A stretch of 64,000 bases of DNA from Kribbella pratensis (GCF_004366075.1 NZ_SODU01000005.1:1-64000); one strand, 5' to 3'. Shown: positions 14,090 through 22,739, numbered from the stretch's first letter. The notes: a model not told the origin generated them from the sequence alone. Translations and numbers: made by a program.

Positions 14090-16990
14090 TCAGCTGCAGC
14101 CGGAGGTGCTGCCGCAGCCTTCGCAGACGTAGCAGGAACCGCTGGGGCGCATCTTCGTGCCGCAGGTGAAGCAGAGCGGGGCGTCCACCGAGGTGCCGGT
14201 GATGAGCTCCAGCATCTCGGCCGTGGTGTGGGCCTCGCCCTTGATCGGCTTGGCTGCTGCCGCGTCGGCCGGCTTCGCCGGAGCATCCGCGATCTCGGCG
14301 ACCGGCTCGACCGTCTTCAGGGACTCGGCCTCGGACACCTCGACCGGGGCCGGCTCGTAGGAACCGGTGTCGAGCTGCCGCGACCGCTCGTCCGCCGAGT
14401 AGATACCGAGCGCGGCCCGCTCGTCGAACGGCAGGTAGTCCAGCGCCAGGCGGCGGAAGATGTAGTCCATGATCGACTGCGCCATCCGGACGTCCGGGTC
14501 GTCGGTCAGACCGGCCGGCTCGAACTTCAGGTTGGTGAACTTCTGGACGTAGGTCTCCAGCGGTACGCCGTGCTGCAGCGCGATCGAGATCGCAATCGAG
14601 AAGGCGTCCATCACCCCGGCGAGCGTCGAACCCTGCTTGCCCATCTTCAGGAAGACCTCGCCCAGACCGTCGTCCGGGTAGGAGCCGGCGGTCATGTACC
14701 CCTCGGCGCCACCGACCGTGAAGGACGTGGTCCGCGACGGCCGCGACTTCGGCAGGCGCTTCCGGGTCGGCCGGTACTCGATGACCTTCTCGATGATCTT
14801 CTCGGCGACAGCGGGCTCGACCGAATCCGCGGCAGCCTTCTTCGCAGACTTCCCGTCCGCCAGCGGCTGACCGACCTTGCAGTTGTCGCGGTAGACCGCG
14901 AGCGCCTTCAGGCCGAGCTTCCAGCCCTGGAAGTAGACGTCGGCGATCTCCTCGACCGTCGCGGTCTCCGGCAGGTTCACCGTCTTCGAGATCGCGCCGG
15001 ACAGGAACGGCTGCGCCGCCGCCATCATCCGCACGTGGCCCATCGGCTTGATGGCCCGCTCACCCATCGCGGTGTCGAAGATCTCGTAGTGCTCCGGCTT
15101 CAGGCCCGGGGCGTCGACGACGTGACCGTTCTCGGCGATGTACTCGATGATCGCCTCGATGGTCTCTTCGGTGTAGTTGTACTGGCGCAGCGCCCGCGGG
15201 ACGGTCTGGTTGACGATCTGCATCGAGCCGCCGCCGACCAGCTTCTTGAACTTGACCAGCGAGAAGTCCGGCTCGATACCGGTGGTGTCGCAGTCCATCA
15301 TGAAGCCGATGGTGCCGGTCGGCGCGAGCACCGAGGCCTGCGCGTTCCGCCAGCCGTTCTTGGCGCCGATCTTCAGCACGCCCTCCCACGCCGCGGTGGC
15401 GTGCTTCTGGACGTCCTTGTCGATCTCGTGCAGGGTCCGGATCGCGTCGTTGGCCGCGGCGTGCTTGCGCATCACCCGGGTGTGCGCGTCCTTGTTCCGC
15501 TCGAAGCCGTCGTACGCGCCGACGATGCCGGCCAGCTCGGCGGAGCGCTTGTACGACGTACCGGTCATCAGCGAGGTGATAGCGCCCGCCAGCGCGCGAC
15601 CACCGTCGGAGTCGTACGCGTGACCCGTTGCCATCAGCAACGCACCGAGGTTCGCGTAGCCGATGCCGAGCTGCCGGTACGCGCGGGTCGTCTCGCCGAT
15701 CGCCTCGGTCGGGAAGTCCGCGAAGCAGATCGAGATGTCCATCGCGGTGATGATCAGTTCGACGGCCTTGACGAACTTCTCCGAGTCGAACAGGTCGTCG
15801 TCGCGGAGGAACTTCATCAGGTTCAGCGACGCGAGGTTGCAGGACGAGTTGTCCAGGTGCATGTACTCGGAGCACGGGTTGGACGCGGTGATCCGGCCCG
15901 TCTCCGGCGTCGTGTGCCAGTCGTTGATGGTGTCGTCGTACTGCAGGCCCGGGTCGGCGCACGCCCACGCGGCCTGCGCGATCTTGTCGAACAGCGTCCG
16001 CGCGTCGACGGTCTCGATCACCGAGTTGTCCAGCCGCGCGCGCAGCCCGAACTCACCCTTCGCCTCGACCGCCCGCATGAACTCGTCCGAGACCCGGACC
16101 GAGTTGTTCGCGTTCTGGTACTGCACGGAGGTGATGTCGCGACCGCCGAGATCCATGTCGAAGCCCGCGTCCCGCAGGACCCGGATCTTCTCCTCCTCGC
16201 GCATCTTGGTGTCGACGAACTCCTCGATGTCGGGGTGGTCGACGTCCAGCACGACCATCTTCGCCGCGCGCCGGGTGGCGCCGCCGGACTTGATGGTGCC
16301 GGCCGACGCGTCCGCGCCGCGCATGAAGCTCACCGGGCCGGACGCCGTACCGCCGGAGGACTGGAGCAGTTCCTTCGAGGAGCGGATCCGGGACAGGTTC
16401 AGGCCGGCGCCGGAGCCGCCCTTGAAGATCAGGCCCTCTTCCTTGTACCAGTTCAGGATCGAGTCCATCGAGTCGTCCACGGCAAGGATGAAGCAGGCCG
16501 ACACCTGCTGCGGCGAGGACGTGCCGACGTTGAACCAGACGGGCGAGTTGAAGCTGAAGTACTGGTGCAGGAGCATCCAGGTGAGCTCGTGCTCGAACAC
16601 CTCCGCGTCCTTCGGCGAGGTGAAGTACCCGTGCTCCTCGCCGGCCTTGCGGTAGGTCTTCACGACCCGGTCGAGCAGCTGCTTGAGGCTCCACTCGCGG
16701 TTGTCGTGGCCGATGGCGCCCCGGAAGTACTTCGTGGTGACGATGGTGGACGCGTTCACGCTCCAGAAGTCGGGGAACTCGACTCCGCGCTGCTCGAAGA
16801 CCGTCTCACCCGTCTTCCAGTTCTGCTGCACGACGTCGCGACGCTCCCACGTCACCTCGTCGTACGGGTGGACGCCTTCGGTGCTGAAGACGCGCTCGAT
16901 GGTGAGTCCCGTGGGCGCGTTCTTGCGCCCTCGGAACCCGGCCGCCGACCTCTTGGTCGACCCCGAGTGGCCGGTCACCGTCTCTGTCAT
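14090..16990 (-). CDS. nrdJ: B12-dependent (class II) ribonucleotide reductase
   Basis: A 966-residue adenosylcobalamin-dependent ribonucleoside-diphosphate reductase, which makes deoxynucleotides without needing oxygen. Visible signatures are FSFNSPVWFNVGTSSPQQVSAC (substrate-site cysteine), FKGGSGAGLNLSRIR, GRITASNPCSEYMHL (the NPCSE active-site loop with radical Cys and Glu), SSCNLASLNLMKF and LAPTGTIGFMMDCDTTGIEP. The C-terminus CGTKMRPSGSCYVCEGCG carries the cysteine cluster used for re-reduction and metal binding. The length is normal for actinobacterial NrdJ. The ATG at 16990 has GAGGAG at good spacing and is preferred over a longer frame. nrdR lies 106 bases upstream on the same strand, and both should be controlled by the tandem NrdR boxes before nrdR. 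In Streptomyces the same pair is also under a B12 riboswitch in some cases; none was recognised here. Confidence 0.97.
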   Translation of the reverse strand: MTETVTGHSGSTKRSAAGFRGRKNAPTGLTIERVFSTEGVHPYDEVTWERRDVVQQNWKTGETVFEQRGVEFPDFWSVNASTIVTTKYFRGAIGHDNREWSLKQLLDRVVKTYRKAGEEHGYFTSPKDAEVFEHELTWMLLHQYFSFNSPVWFNVGTSSPQQVSACFILAVDDSMDSILNWYKEEGLIFKGGSGAGLNLSRIRSSKELLQSSGGTASGPVSFMRGADASAGTIKSGGATRRAAKMVVLDVDHPDIEEFVDTKMREEEKIRVLRDAGFDMDLGGRDITSVQYQNANNSVRVSDEFMRAVEAKGEFGLRARLDNSVIETVDARTLFDKIAQAAWACADPGLQYDDTINDWHTTPETGRITASNPCSEYMHLDNSSCNLASLNLMKFLRDDDLFDSEKFVKAVELIITAMDISICFADFPTEAIGETTRAYRQLGIGYANLGALLMATGHAYDSDGGRALAGAITSLMTGTSYKRSAELAGIVGAYDGFERNKDAHTRVMRKHAAANDAIRTLHEIDKDVQKHATAAWEGVLKIGAKNGWRNAQASVLAPTGTIGFMMDCDTTGIEPDFSLVKFKKLVGGGSMQIVNQTVPRALRQYNYTEETIEAIIEYIAENGHVVDAPGLKPEHYEIFDTAMGERAIKPMGHVRMMAAAQPFLSGAISKTVNLPETATVEEIADVYFQGWKLGLKALAVYRDNCKVGQPLADGKSAKKAAADSVEPAVAEKIIEKVIEYRPTRKRLPKSRPSRTTSFTVGGAEGYMTAGSYPDDGLGEVFLKMGKQGSTLAGVMDAFSIAISIALQHGVPLETYVQKFTNLKFEPAGLTDDPDVRMAQSIMDYIFRRLALDYLPFDERAALGIYSADERSRQLDTGSYEPAPVEVSEAESLKTVEPVAEIADAPAKPADAAAAKPIKGEAHTTAEMLELITGTSVDAPLCFTCGTKMRPSGSCYVCEGCGSTSGCS

Positions 16991-17096
16991 GGTTGCTCCT
17001 CGCCCTGTGTCTACTGCCGCGGTCTGTCGGGACCGCCCCGTTGGAGTACTGCGTAACGCCACTACTGCGACTACCTGGAACTGCCGTTCCCCCGGT

Positions 17097-17591
17097 TTAT
17101 GTCTGCTGGGTCGGCTTCAGCGGGTCCGGCTCGGTGCCCTGCGGCTCCTTCTCGGCCCGCAGCAGCGCGATCTCCGTCTCGAAGTCGTCGGCGGACTCGA
17201 ACTGCCGGTACACGCTCGCGAAGCGCAGGTACGCGACCTCGTCGAGCTCCCGCAGCGGCCCGAGGATCGCCAGTCCGACCTCGTGCGCGGGCACCTCCGG
17301 CGAGCCGCTGCCCTTCAGCGCGTCCTCGACCTTCTGACCCAGGCGCGCGAGCTGGTCGGCGTTCACCGGCCGGCCCTTGCACGCCTTTCCGACCCCGTTG
17401 ATGACCTTCTCCCGGCTGAACGGCTCGGTCGCGCCGGAGCGCTTCACGACCGTGAGCTGCATCTGCTCGACGGTGGTGAACCGCTTCTCGCAGACCGGGC
17501 ACTGCCGGCGGCGGCGGATCGCTCCGCCGTCCTCGGCCACCCGGCTGTCGACGACCCGGGAGTCGGCGTGTCGGCAATACGGACAGTGCAC
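17097..17591 (-). CDS. nrdR: Transcriptional repressor NrdR
   Basis: A 164-residue protein. The N-terminal zinc ribbon is MHCPYCRH ... RRRRQCPVCEKRFTT (four cysteines in two CxxC pairs), followed by the ATP-cone domain (LTVVKRSGATEPFSREKV to LRFASVYRQF) that senses ATP/dATP. NrdR represses ribonucleotide reductase genes when dATP is high. The C-terminal tail (PQGTEPDPLKPTQQT) is a short non-conserved extension. The start is a GTG at 17591 with GGGAGGAG nine bases before it. It is the first gene of the nrdR-nrdJ unit, with its own boxes at 17677-17722. Confidence 0.97.
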   Translation of the reverse strand: MHCPYCRHADSRVVDSRVAEDGGAIRRRRQCPVCEKRFTTVEQMQLTVVKRSGATEPFSREKVINGVGKACKGRPVNADQLARLGQKVEDALKGSGSPEVPAHEVGLAILGPLRELDEVAYLRFASVYRQFESADDFETEIALLRAEKEPQGTEPDPLKPTQQT

Positions 17592-17676
17592 GACGAATCA
17601 CTCCTCCCGTACCCACCCCGAGGGGGTGCGTTGTGGATCAGCCTGGGGACAACTTGTGTAGAACCTGTGTGCAACC

Positions 17677-17722
17677 AACCACTACCTGTGGAAAATTACA
17701 CCCGTGTAACCACTACATCTAG
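17677..17722 (-). promoter_or_regulatory. Tandem NrdR boxes
   Basis: Two related sites, AACCACTACCTGTGG (17677-17691) and AACCACTACATCTAG (17708-17722), start exactly 31 bases apart. That is three helical turns, as known for paired NrdR boxes (consensus close to ACACTATATATAGTGT). They lie 86-131 bases upstream of the nrdR start, in the promoter region, which supports feedback control of nrdR-nrdJ. The remaining 17723-17917 shows no gene. Confidence 0.65.
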
Positions 17723-17917
17723 GGATCCTAGATCGCTGCTCCGACAGTTTGCAAGCACGCCCCGATTGCCCGCGCGTGTCACAGGTTCCAACACTCACGC
17801 GGCCCCGTGTACTCCCGCGTGGCGCCACCGCGACGACCCTTTCGAGGCGCAAACTACGGCCCGCACAGACCACTCCCCAGGACCGGCCGAAGCCGCCCTG
17901 GGGAGCTTGTCCACAGA

Positions 17918-19348
17918 TCATCGGGTGGTCGAAACGGACTGCCGTTCGGGTTCGGCCGGGGCACGCGGAGTCCGCAGCGACACGGCCGCCAGTACGGCGC
18001 CGACCGCCGCGATCACCGCCGCGCCGACGACGGCCGCCGAGTACCCCTCGGTCAACGCCACGACGTCGTCCAGCAGGTCGGCCCCGTTCGCAGCAGCCAC
18101 CGCGGTCATCGCCGCCAGCCCGAGGGCTGACCCGATCTGGTAGCTGGTGTTCACGATGCCGGACGCCAGACCGCCCTCCTCAGGACGCGCGGACGACAGA
18201 GCGATACCGAGACTGGGAATGAACGCCAGCGACATCCCGGCAGCCGCGACCAGCGAGCCCGGCAGTACGTCGACCCAGAACGAGCCGGTGGGGCGGATCA
18301 GGGACAGTCCGACCAGGCCCGCGGCGAGGACCGCCATACCGCCCACCAAGGTCCTCTTCGGACCGACCTTGGCGATCACGCGCGGCGCGACGACGATCAT
18401 CCCGACCATGGTCAGCGTGGTCATCGGCAACAACGCCGAGCCGCTCGGGAACGCGCTCAGCCCGAGGACCTGCTGCAGATACAGGTTCAGGAAGAACCAC
18501 ATCGGCACCCAAGCCGCGCCGAGCAGGAACTGCGCGATGTTGGCGGCGGCCAGGTTCGGCGTCGCGAGGATCCCGAGCCGCATCAACGGCTCCCGCCGCT
18601 TCGCCTGCACTGCGACGAACACTCCGAGCAGTACGACGGCCAGCGCACCGACGAGCACCGTCGAAGCCGATGCCCAGCCGACCTCCGGCGCGCGGACGAT
18701 GGCGTAGACGCCCGCGGCGAGTCCGCCGGTCACGGTCAGCGCGCCGAACACGTCGACCGATCCGGTACGGCCCGCGGCCCGCGGCATCAGGGCAGGCGTG
18801 GCGAGCAGGGCAGCCAGCGCGATCGGAACGTTCAGGTAGAACACCCAAGGCCACGACAGGTACTCGGTGATCACGCCGCCGAGGAACACACCCGCCGTAC
18901 CGCCCGCGGGCGCCGCCGCGCCGTACAAAGCGATCGCCTTGTTCAACTCACGCGGGTTCGCGCCGAACAACATCATCAGCAGGGTCAGGGCGGACGGTGC
19001 GATCAGCGCGGCCCCGATGCCTTGGACGGCCCGGCCGGCGAGCTCCGAACCGACGCCGGTCGCCAGGCCCGCCACCAGCGATCCGACCAGCAGGACGCCC
19101 CAGCCGGCCGCGAAGACGCGACGCGCGCCGAGCAGGTCCGACAACCGGCCGCCGAGCAGCAACAGCCCGCCGAACGCCACGACGTACGCGTTGAACACCC
19201 AAGACAGGTTGCCCGGGCCGAACCCGAGCTCGGCCTGCATCTTCGGCAGCGCGACGCCGACGATCGAGGTGTCCATGATCACCATGAACTGCGCCGCGGC
19301 GATGACGGCGAGCGCCCACCACCGTCGCGACGACTTCGTCTCACTCAT
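17918..19348 (-). CDS. MFS drug/metabolite exporter, DHA2-like
   Basis: A 476-residue membrane protein with about 13-14 hydrophobic segments. It begins RRWWALAVIAAAQFMVIMDTSIVGVALP, which includes the D-T-S-I-V motif of the 14-helix DHA2 group, and has the MFS loop GRLSDLLGARRVF and the motif C-like GPLGGVI region (GGTAGVFLGGVITEYLSWPWVF). It exports a compound by proton antiport; the substrate is unknown. AAGGAG precedes the ATG at 19348. It is divergent from a CsoR-type repressor gene with two TACCCC/GGGGTA-type sites between, so it is probably induced by whatever that repressor senses (copper, or a reactive sulfur or carbonyl species). Confidence 0.9.
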   Translation of the reverse strand: MSETKSSRRWWALAVIAAAQFMVIMDTSIVGVALPKMQAELGFGPGNLSWVFNAYVVAFGGLLLLGGRLSDLLGARRVFAAGWGVLLVGSLVAGLATGVGSELAGRAVQGIGAALIAPSALTLLMMLFGANPRELNKAIALYGAAAPAGGTAGVFLGGVITEYLSWPWVFYLNVPIALAALLATPALMPRAAGRTGSVDVFGALTVTGGLAAGVYAIVRAPEVGWASASTVLVGALAVVLLGVFVAVQAKRREPLMRLGILATPNLAAANIAQFLLGAAWVPMWFFLNLYLQQVLGLSAFPSGSALLPMTTLTMVGMIVVAPRVIAKVGPKRTLVGGMAVLAAGLVGLSLIRPTGSFWVDVLPGSLVAAAGMSLAFIPSLGIALSSARPEEGGLASGIVNTSYQIGSALGLAAMTAVAAANGADLLDDVVALTEGYSAAVVGAAVIAAVGAVLAAVSLRTPRAPAEPERQSVSTTR

Positions 19349-19360
19349 ATGTAACTCCTT

Positions 19361-19380
19361 ACCGGTATGGGGTATGACCC
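19361..19380. promoter_or_regulatory. Possible CsoR-type half or degenerate operator
   Basis: ACCGGTATGGGGTATGACCC, just upstream of the ribosome binding site of the MFS gene, contains GGGGTAT and CCGGTAT elements related to the clear operator at 19420-19438. It is at the right place to block transcription of the exporter gene. Confidence 0.35.
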
Positions 19381-19419
19381 CAGACCGCAGTGGGTTCAGT
19401 CGAGAACTGAAGGATGACC

Positions 19420-19438
19420 GATACCCTAGGGGGGTATC
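19420..19438. promoter_or_regulatory. CsoR-type operator
   Basis: GATACCCTAGGGGGGTATC is a palindrome of the form ATACCC-N-GGGTAT, the pattern bound by actinobacterial CsoR proteins. It lies between the divergent exporter gene and the csoR-like gene, 62 bases before the repressor start. Confidence 0.65.
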
Positions 19439-19499
19439 ATTGGAAACACAAGGGCGACCCGGCGGGCGATAGGGTTCGGCGGGACCCAGGGAGGATGTG

Positions 19500-19814
19500 G
19501 TGAGCGTGACCGAACCGGTCGACGAGCATGCGCAGCACGGTTACATCGGCGACAAGAAGGCGTACCTGGCGCGGCTGAAGCGGATCGAGGGCCAGGCCCG
19601 CGGATTGCAGCGCATGGTCGAGGACGAGAAGTACTGCATCGACATCCTCACCCAGATCTCGGCGATGACGAAGGCCCTCGAATCCGTCGCGCTCGGTCTG
19701 CTCGACGACCACCTCACGCATTGCGTGGTCGACGCCGCCGCGGCCGGCGGGCCGGAGGCCGACGCGAAGATCAAGGAAGCGTCCGCCGCGATCGCACGGC
19801 TGGTGCGCTCCTGA
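19500..19814 (+). CDS. CsoR/RcnR-family metal-sensing repressor
   Basis: A 104-residue all-helical repressor. The copper-site fingerprint is intact: Cys46 (EDEKYCIDIL), His71 and Cys75 (LLDDHLTHCV) have the same 25- and 4-residue spacing as Cys36-His61-Cys65 of M. tuberculosis CsoR. DKKAYLARLKRIEGQARGL is the DNA-facing first helix. When Cu(I) binds, the protein leaves its operator (family knowledge). Sulfide-sensing CstR and formaldehyde-sensing FrmR relatives have different third positions, so copper is favoured. Of three stacked GTG codons the one at 19500 has the best distance (5 bases) to GGGAGG. No copper ATPase is adjacent; the divergent MFS gene is the likely target. Confidence 0.88.
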   Translation: MSVTEPVDEHAQHGYIGDKKAYLARLKRIEGQARGLQRMVEDEKYCIDILTQISAMTKALESVALGLLDDHLTHCVVDAAAAGGPEADAKIKEASAAIARLVRS

Positions 19815-19837
19815 CCGGCGTGCCTGAGGATGTGCGC

Positions 19838-20782
19838 ATGAAGCCGGTGATTCTCGATGTCGACACAGGCCTGGACGATGCGTGCGCGCTACTGCTGGCG
19901 GCACGGCACCCCGAGCTCGATCTGAAGGCAGTGACCTGCGTCGGCGGCAACGTCGGCATCGACGACGTCGTACGCAACACGCTCACGGTCCTCGACGCCG
20001 CAGGCCGGCCCGATGTCCCGGTTGCCCGCGGGGCTGCCGTACCTCTGATCCAGCCGGTGCGGTCAGCGCGGCATGTCCACGGTGAAGACGGGCTCGGGGA
20101 TCTGGACTGGCCGCGGTCGACGCGGTCGACGGACCCGCGGCATGCCGTAGAACTCCTCCGCGACGTACTGCTGGACGCGGCGGCGACCGGTGAGCTCATC
20201 ACGTGGATCCCGTTGGCGCCGTTGACGAACATCGCGCTGTTGCTGCGAACCTATCCGGAGGCGGCGCGCGGTCTGCGCGAGATCGTGTTCATGGGTGGTG
20301 CGGCCGGGATCGGGAACGCGACAGCCGCGGCGGAGTTCAACATCTGGACCGATCCGGAGGCGGCCGCGATCGTCTTGGCCGCCGCGAGGGACCTCGGCAT
20401 CGCGGTGACCATGTACGGGCTGGATGTTTTCTACGACGTCGTGGTCACGCTCGAGCAGGCGCGCGCCTTGAGCGGGTCGCCCTCGGCTGAGCTGGCGTGC
20501 AAGCTGATCGAGAAGCGCAGCGAGCGGTACCAGTCGGACGGCGGCAGCATCGGCGACGGCGGCGCGGTGTGCGCGGTGATCGATCCGTCGGGCCTGACGA
20601 CGCAGGAGTACCCGGTGCGCATCGAGCTGTCCGGGAGTTGGTCGCGCGGGCGGACCATCGTCGACACGCGGGGCGCGTCGGACGTCGCGAACGATCCTCA
20701 CGGACCGGCGGCGACGATCCGGGTCGCGACGGCAGTGGACGGCAAACGGTACGCCGAGCTGTGGCTGGCGACCGTCAGCTGA
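19838..20782 (+). CDS. Nucleoside hydrolase (IU-NH family)
   Basis: A 314-residue enzyme that splits nucleosides into base and ribose. MKPVILDVDTGLDDACALLLAA carries the DTDxGxDDA-type calcium-binding aspartates of the family (here DVDTGLDDA). ITWIPLAPLTNIALLL and IVFMGGAAGIGNATAAAEFNIWTDPEAA match the conserved calcium and ribose-binding region (Asn, Glu, Asn and Asp present). The C-terminal NDPHGP is less typical. The ATG at 19838 has GAGGA eight bases upstream. It follows the repressor gene by 23 bases but is probably only positionally linked. The end overlaps the convergent TetR gene by 8 bases. Confidence 0.92.
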   Translation: MKPVILDVDTGLDDACALLLAARHPELDLKAVTCVGGNVGIDDVVRNTLTVLDAAGRPDVPVARGAAVPLIQPVRSARHVHGEDGLGDLDWPRSTRSTDPRHAVELLRDVLLDAAATGELITWIPLAPLTNIALLLRTYPEAARGLREIVFMGGAAGIGNATAAAEFNIWTDPEAAAIVLAAARDLGIAVTMYGLDVFYDVVVTLEQARALSGSPSAELACKLIEKRSERYQSDGGSIGDGGAVCAVIDPSGLTTQEYPVRIELSGSWSRGRTIVDTRGASDVANDPHGPAATIRVATAVDGKRYAELWLATVS

Positions 20783-21377
20783 TCAGACACCCGCCTACCT
20801 CGAGAAGGCGGGCGCGTACGCCGTACAGGAACAGGTCGAGGCCGTCGGCGAACAGGTCCGTGTCGTCGGCGTGGTCCGCGACGACCGCGGCCAGGCTCCA
20901 TCGGGCGGTGACCTCGAAAAGGTGACGCGCCTCGGGCTCCGGTACGCCGATGCGCACGAGGGCGTCGATCTGGGCGCGGATGAGTTCGGCTCGCGAGCCC
21001 GCACCCTGGTCGCGGTCCGGCGTCGCCTTCGACTGCATCAGCCCGGCCAGGCCTGGATGGTCCGCATAGAAGGCGCGAAGCTCTAGCGAGCCGGACCGGG
21101 TGAGCTCGATCCACTCGTCGACAGTCGTGAGTTCCTCGTACGCCGTCTTGTCGGCCGTGAACTGGTCGAACGCGTTCCGGGCGACCAGGTCGAGGAGCTC
21201 GGACTTGTTGTGGACGTGGTGGTAGAGCGACGGGGCGCGGACGTTCAGGCGCTCCGCGACGGCGCGCATGGTGAGGCCGTCCACACCGTCGGCGTGGATG
21301 ATCGCCAGGGCGGCGTCGGCGATCGCGGCGACGGTGATGCCGGCCGCCGCATGCGACGAAGGATCGCGTCTGGTCAC
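20775..21377 (-). CDS. TetR-family regulator
   Basis: About 200 residues. The N-terminal TetR helix-turn-helix is ITVAAIADAALAIIHADGVDG, LTMRAVAERLNVRAPSLYHHV, HNKSELLDLVA. The C-terminal half is a helical ligand domain of the TetR_C type (with HPGLAGLMQSK and a leucine-rich end). The start is uncertain: an ATG at 21425 would put the first codons inside a perfect palindrome that looks like the operator, so I prefer the GTG at 21377. The divergent GNAT gene starts at 21452 and is the probable target, together with autoregulation. Confidence 0.8.
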   Translation of the reverse strand: MTRRDPSSHAAAGITVAAIADAALAIIHADGVDGLTMRAVAERLNVRAPSLYHHVHNKSELLDLVARNAFDQFTADKTAYEELTTVDEWIELTRSGSLELRAFYADHPGLAGLMQSKATPDRDQGAGSRAELIRAQIDALVRIGVPEPEARHLFEVTARWSLAAVVADHADDTDLFADGLDLFLYGVRARLLEVGGCLIS

Positions 21378-21411
21378 GAAATCTGTTGTCCGCTGTCGTG
21401 GATGGTGGGTA

Positions 21412-21432
21412 CTGTCTAACGTCATTAGACAG
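21412..21432. promoter_or_regulatory. TetR-type operator between divergent genes
   Basis: CTGTCTAA-CGTCA-TTAGACAG is a perfect 8-bp inverted repeat with a 5-base spacer, typical of TetR operators. It lies 20 bases upstream of the GNAT start and 34 bases from the preferred TetR start, so one bound dimer pair could shut both promoters. Confidence 0.7.
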
Positions 21433-21451
21433 CTTAGCCGAGGATGGTGCC

Positions 21452-22021
21452 GTGACTGGATTCCGACCCGCGTACCCGCTGCTGACCGAGCGGCTGGAGC
21501 TGCGGCCGCATCGGATGGACGACCTGGACGACCTGTTCGCGTTCCACTCACGGCCGGAGGTCGTGCGGTACACGCCGTGGCCGGCGCGGAACCGGGAGGA
21601 GACGCGGGCCGCGCTGGAGCGGAAGCTGCCGCAGGGTGAGTTGACCGCGGACGGTCAGTGGCTGGTGCTGGCGATCGAACTACGCGAGACCGGGACCGTC
21701 ATCGGTGAGGTGCTGTTGAAGTGGGCGAGCGAGGCCGATCGCCAGGGCGAGATCGGGTTCGCGCTGCACACCGACTACCAGGGCAAGGGGCTCGCGGCGG
21801 AGGCTGCGCGGGAGATGCTGCGGGTCGGCTTCGAGGAGCTCGGGCTGCATCGGATCGTTGCGATTCTCGACGACCGGAACACTGCCTCGGCGCGGCTGCT
21901 CGAGCGGTTGGGGATGCGGCGCGAGGCGCATCACCTGCACGCCTTGCAGTTCAAGGGCGAGTGGGGCAACGAGTACGTGTACGCGTTGCTCGAGGACGAA
22001 TGGCGCGCCGGGCGAGGTTGA
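21452..22021 (+). CDS. GNAT N-acetyltransferase (RimJ/RimL-like)
   Basis: A 189-residue acetyltransferase of the Acetyltransf_3 group: LTERLELRPHRMDDLDDLFAF at the start, strand WLVLAIELRETGTVIGEVLLK, then EIGFALHTDYQGKGLAAEAAREML with the Q/R-x-x-G-x-G/A acetyl-CoA loop, and HRIVAILDDRNTASARLLERLGM. Members acetylate ribosomal proteins, antibiotics or small amines; the substrate is unknown. The GTG start has GAGG about nine bases upstream. Expression is probably controlled by the divergent TetR protein through the palindrome at 21412-21432, which would fit a drug-inducible resistance function (inference). Confidence 0.88.
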   Translation: MTGFRPAYPLLTERLELRPHRMDDLDDLFAFHSRPEVVRYTPWPARNREETRAALERKLPQGELTADGQWLVLAIELRETGTVIGEVLLKWASEADRQGEIGFALHTDYQGKGLAAEAAREMLRVGFEELGLHRIVAILDDRNTASARLLERLGMRREAHHLHALQFKGEWGNEYVYALLEDEWRAGRG

Positions 22022-22639
22022 TCAGCCGGCGACGGGGATCTGCAGGGTCTGGCCGGGGATGATGTCCGCGGGCGTGGCGAGGTTGTTGACGTCGGCGATC
22101 TTCTCCACGACCGCGGCGGGGTCCTGGCCGGGGTTGGTGTCCTGGGCGATGGACCACAAGGTCTGCCCCGGGGCGACCTGCACCGGAACGGTGTGGGTGA
22201 AGTGCGGGCCGGGCTCGAGGACGCCGGCGACCCGGAGGCCGAGGACGAGGATCGCGGCACCGAAGACGAGGACGGACACGGCGGTCAGCAGCATCCGGCC
22301 GCGTCGGGTCAGCCGGAGAGTGGCCGGCTCGGGCTGCACAGCCGCACGGCGGCCGAGGTCGTCGCCCGAGCACCCGCGAACCGGCATCCGGTCGGTGGTC
22401 GCACCCTCGATCTGCGGACGCCGGCGCGGCGCCACCGTCGGGGCGGGACTCACCGGCGATCCAGCACGTGCGGCCGGGGTCACAGGCGCCTCGGTGCGGG
22501 CGGCCGGGGTGATCCGCGCGTCGGTGCGGGCGGCCGGGACGGGGTTGCGGTGAGCGGGTGCTGGCCGCCGGCGTGGCGGGGTGGCCTCCGGCGAGCGGTG
22601 TCGGCCCAGTGCGTCGGCCGCTACGGCTGCTGTGCTCAT
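22022..22639 (-). CDS. LysM membrane protein, likely SOS-induced division inhibitor (ChiZ/DivS-like)
   Basis: A 205-residue protein: a long Pro/Ala/Arg-rich cytoplasmic N-terminus (about 110 residues), one membrane helix (MLLTAVSVLVFGAAILVLGL) and an extracellular LysM domain (VAPGQTLWSIAQDTNP to DIIPGQTLQIPVAG) that binds peptidoglycan. It has the same architecture and the same place, divergent from lexA, as M. tuberculosis ChiZ (Rv2719c) and the division inhibitor DivS of corynebacteria (family knowledge). GGAGGA sits directly before the ATG. Two LexA boxes in tandem lie about 100 bases upstream, so SOS induction is expected: DNA damage would switch it on and halt septation. It ends back-to-back with the convergent GNAT gene. 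Confidence 0.82.
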   Translation of the reverse strand: MSTAAVAADALGRHRSPEATPPRRRPAPAHRNPVPAARTDARITPAARTEAPVTPAARAGSPVSPAPTVAPRRRPQIEGATTDRMPVRGCSGDDLGRRAAVQPEPATLRLTRRGRMLLTAVSVLVFGAAILVLGLRVAGVLEPGPHFTHTVPVQVAPGQTLWSIAQDTNPGQDPAAVVEKIADVNNLATPADIIPGQTLQIPVAG

Positions 22640-22739
22640 CGGGTCCTCCAGACCTCTGTTCGGTGCGCGTCCTGCGGTGTCGAGTCCTGTCTACCGGCCG
22701 CCTCCGACAGTTTCCGGAGGACCAACCCCGTCCGACCGC

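Noticed and set aside
13298..17056. A 1252-codon open frame on the plus strand
   Set aside because: It is antisense to LuxR and nrdJ, rich in Arg/Val/Asp as expected from the complement of GC-rich coding DNA, has no ribosome binding site and no domain.
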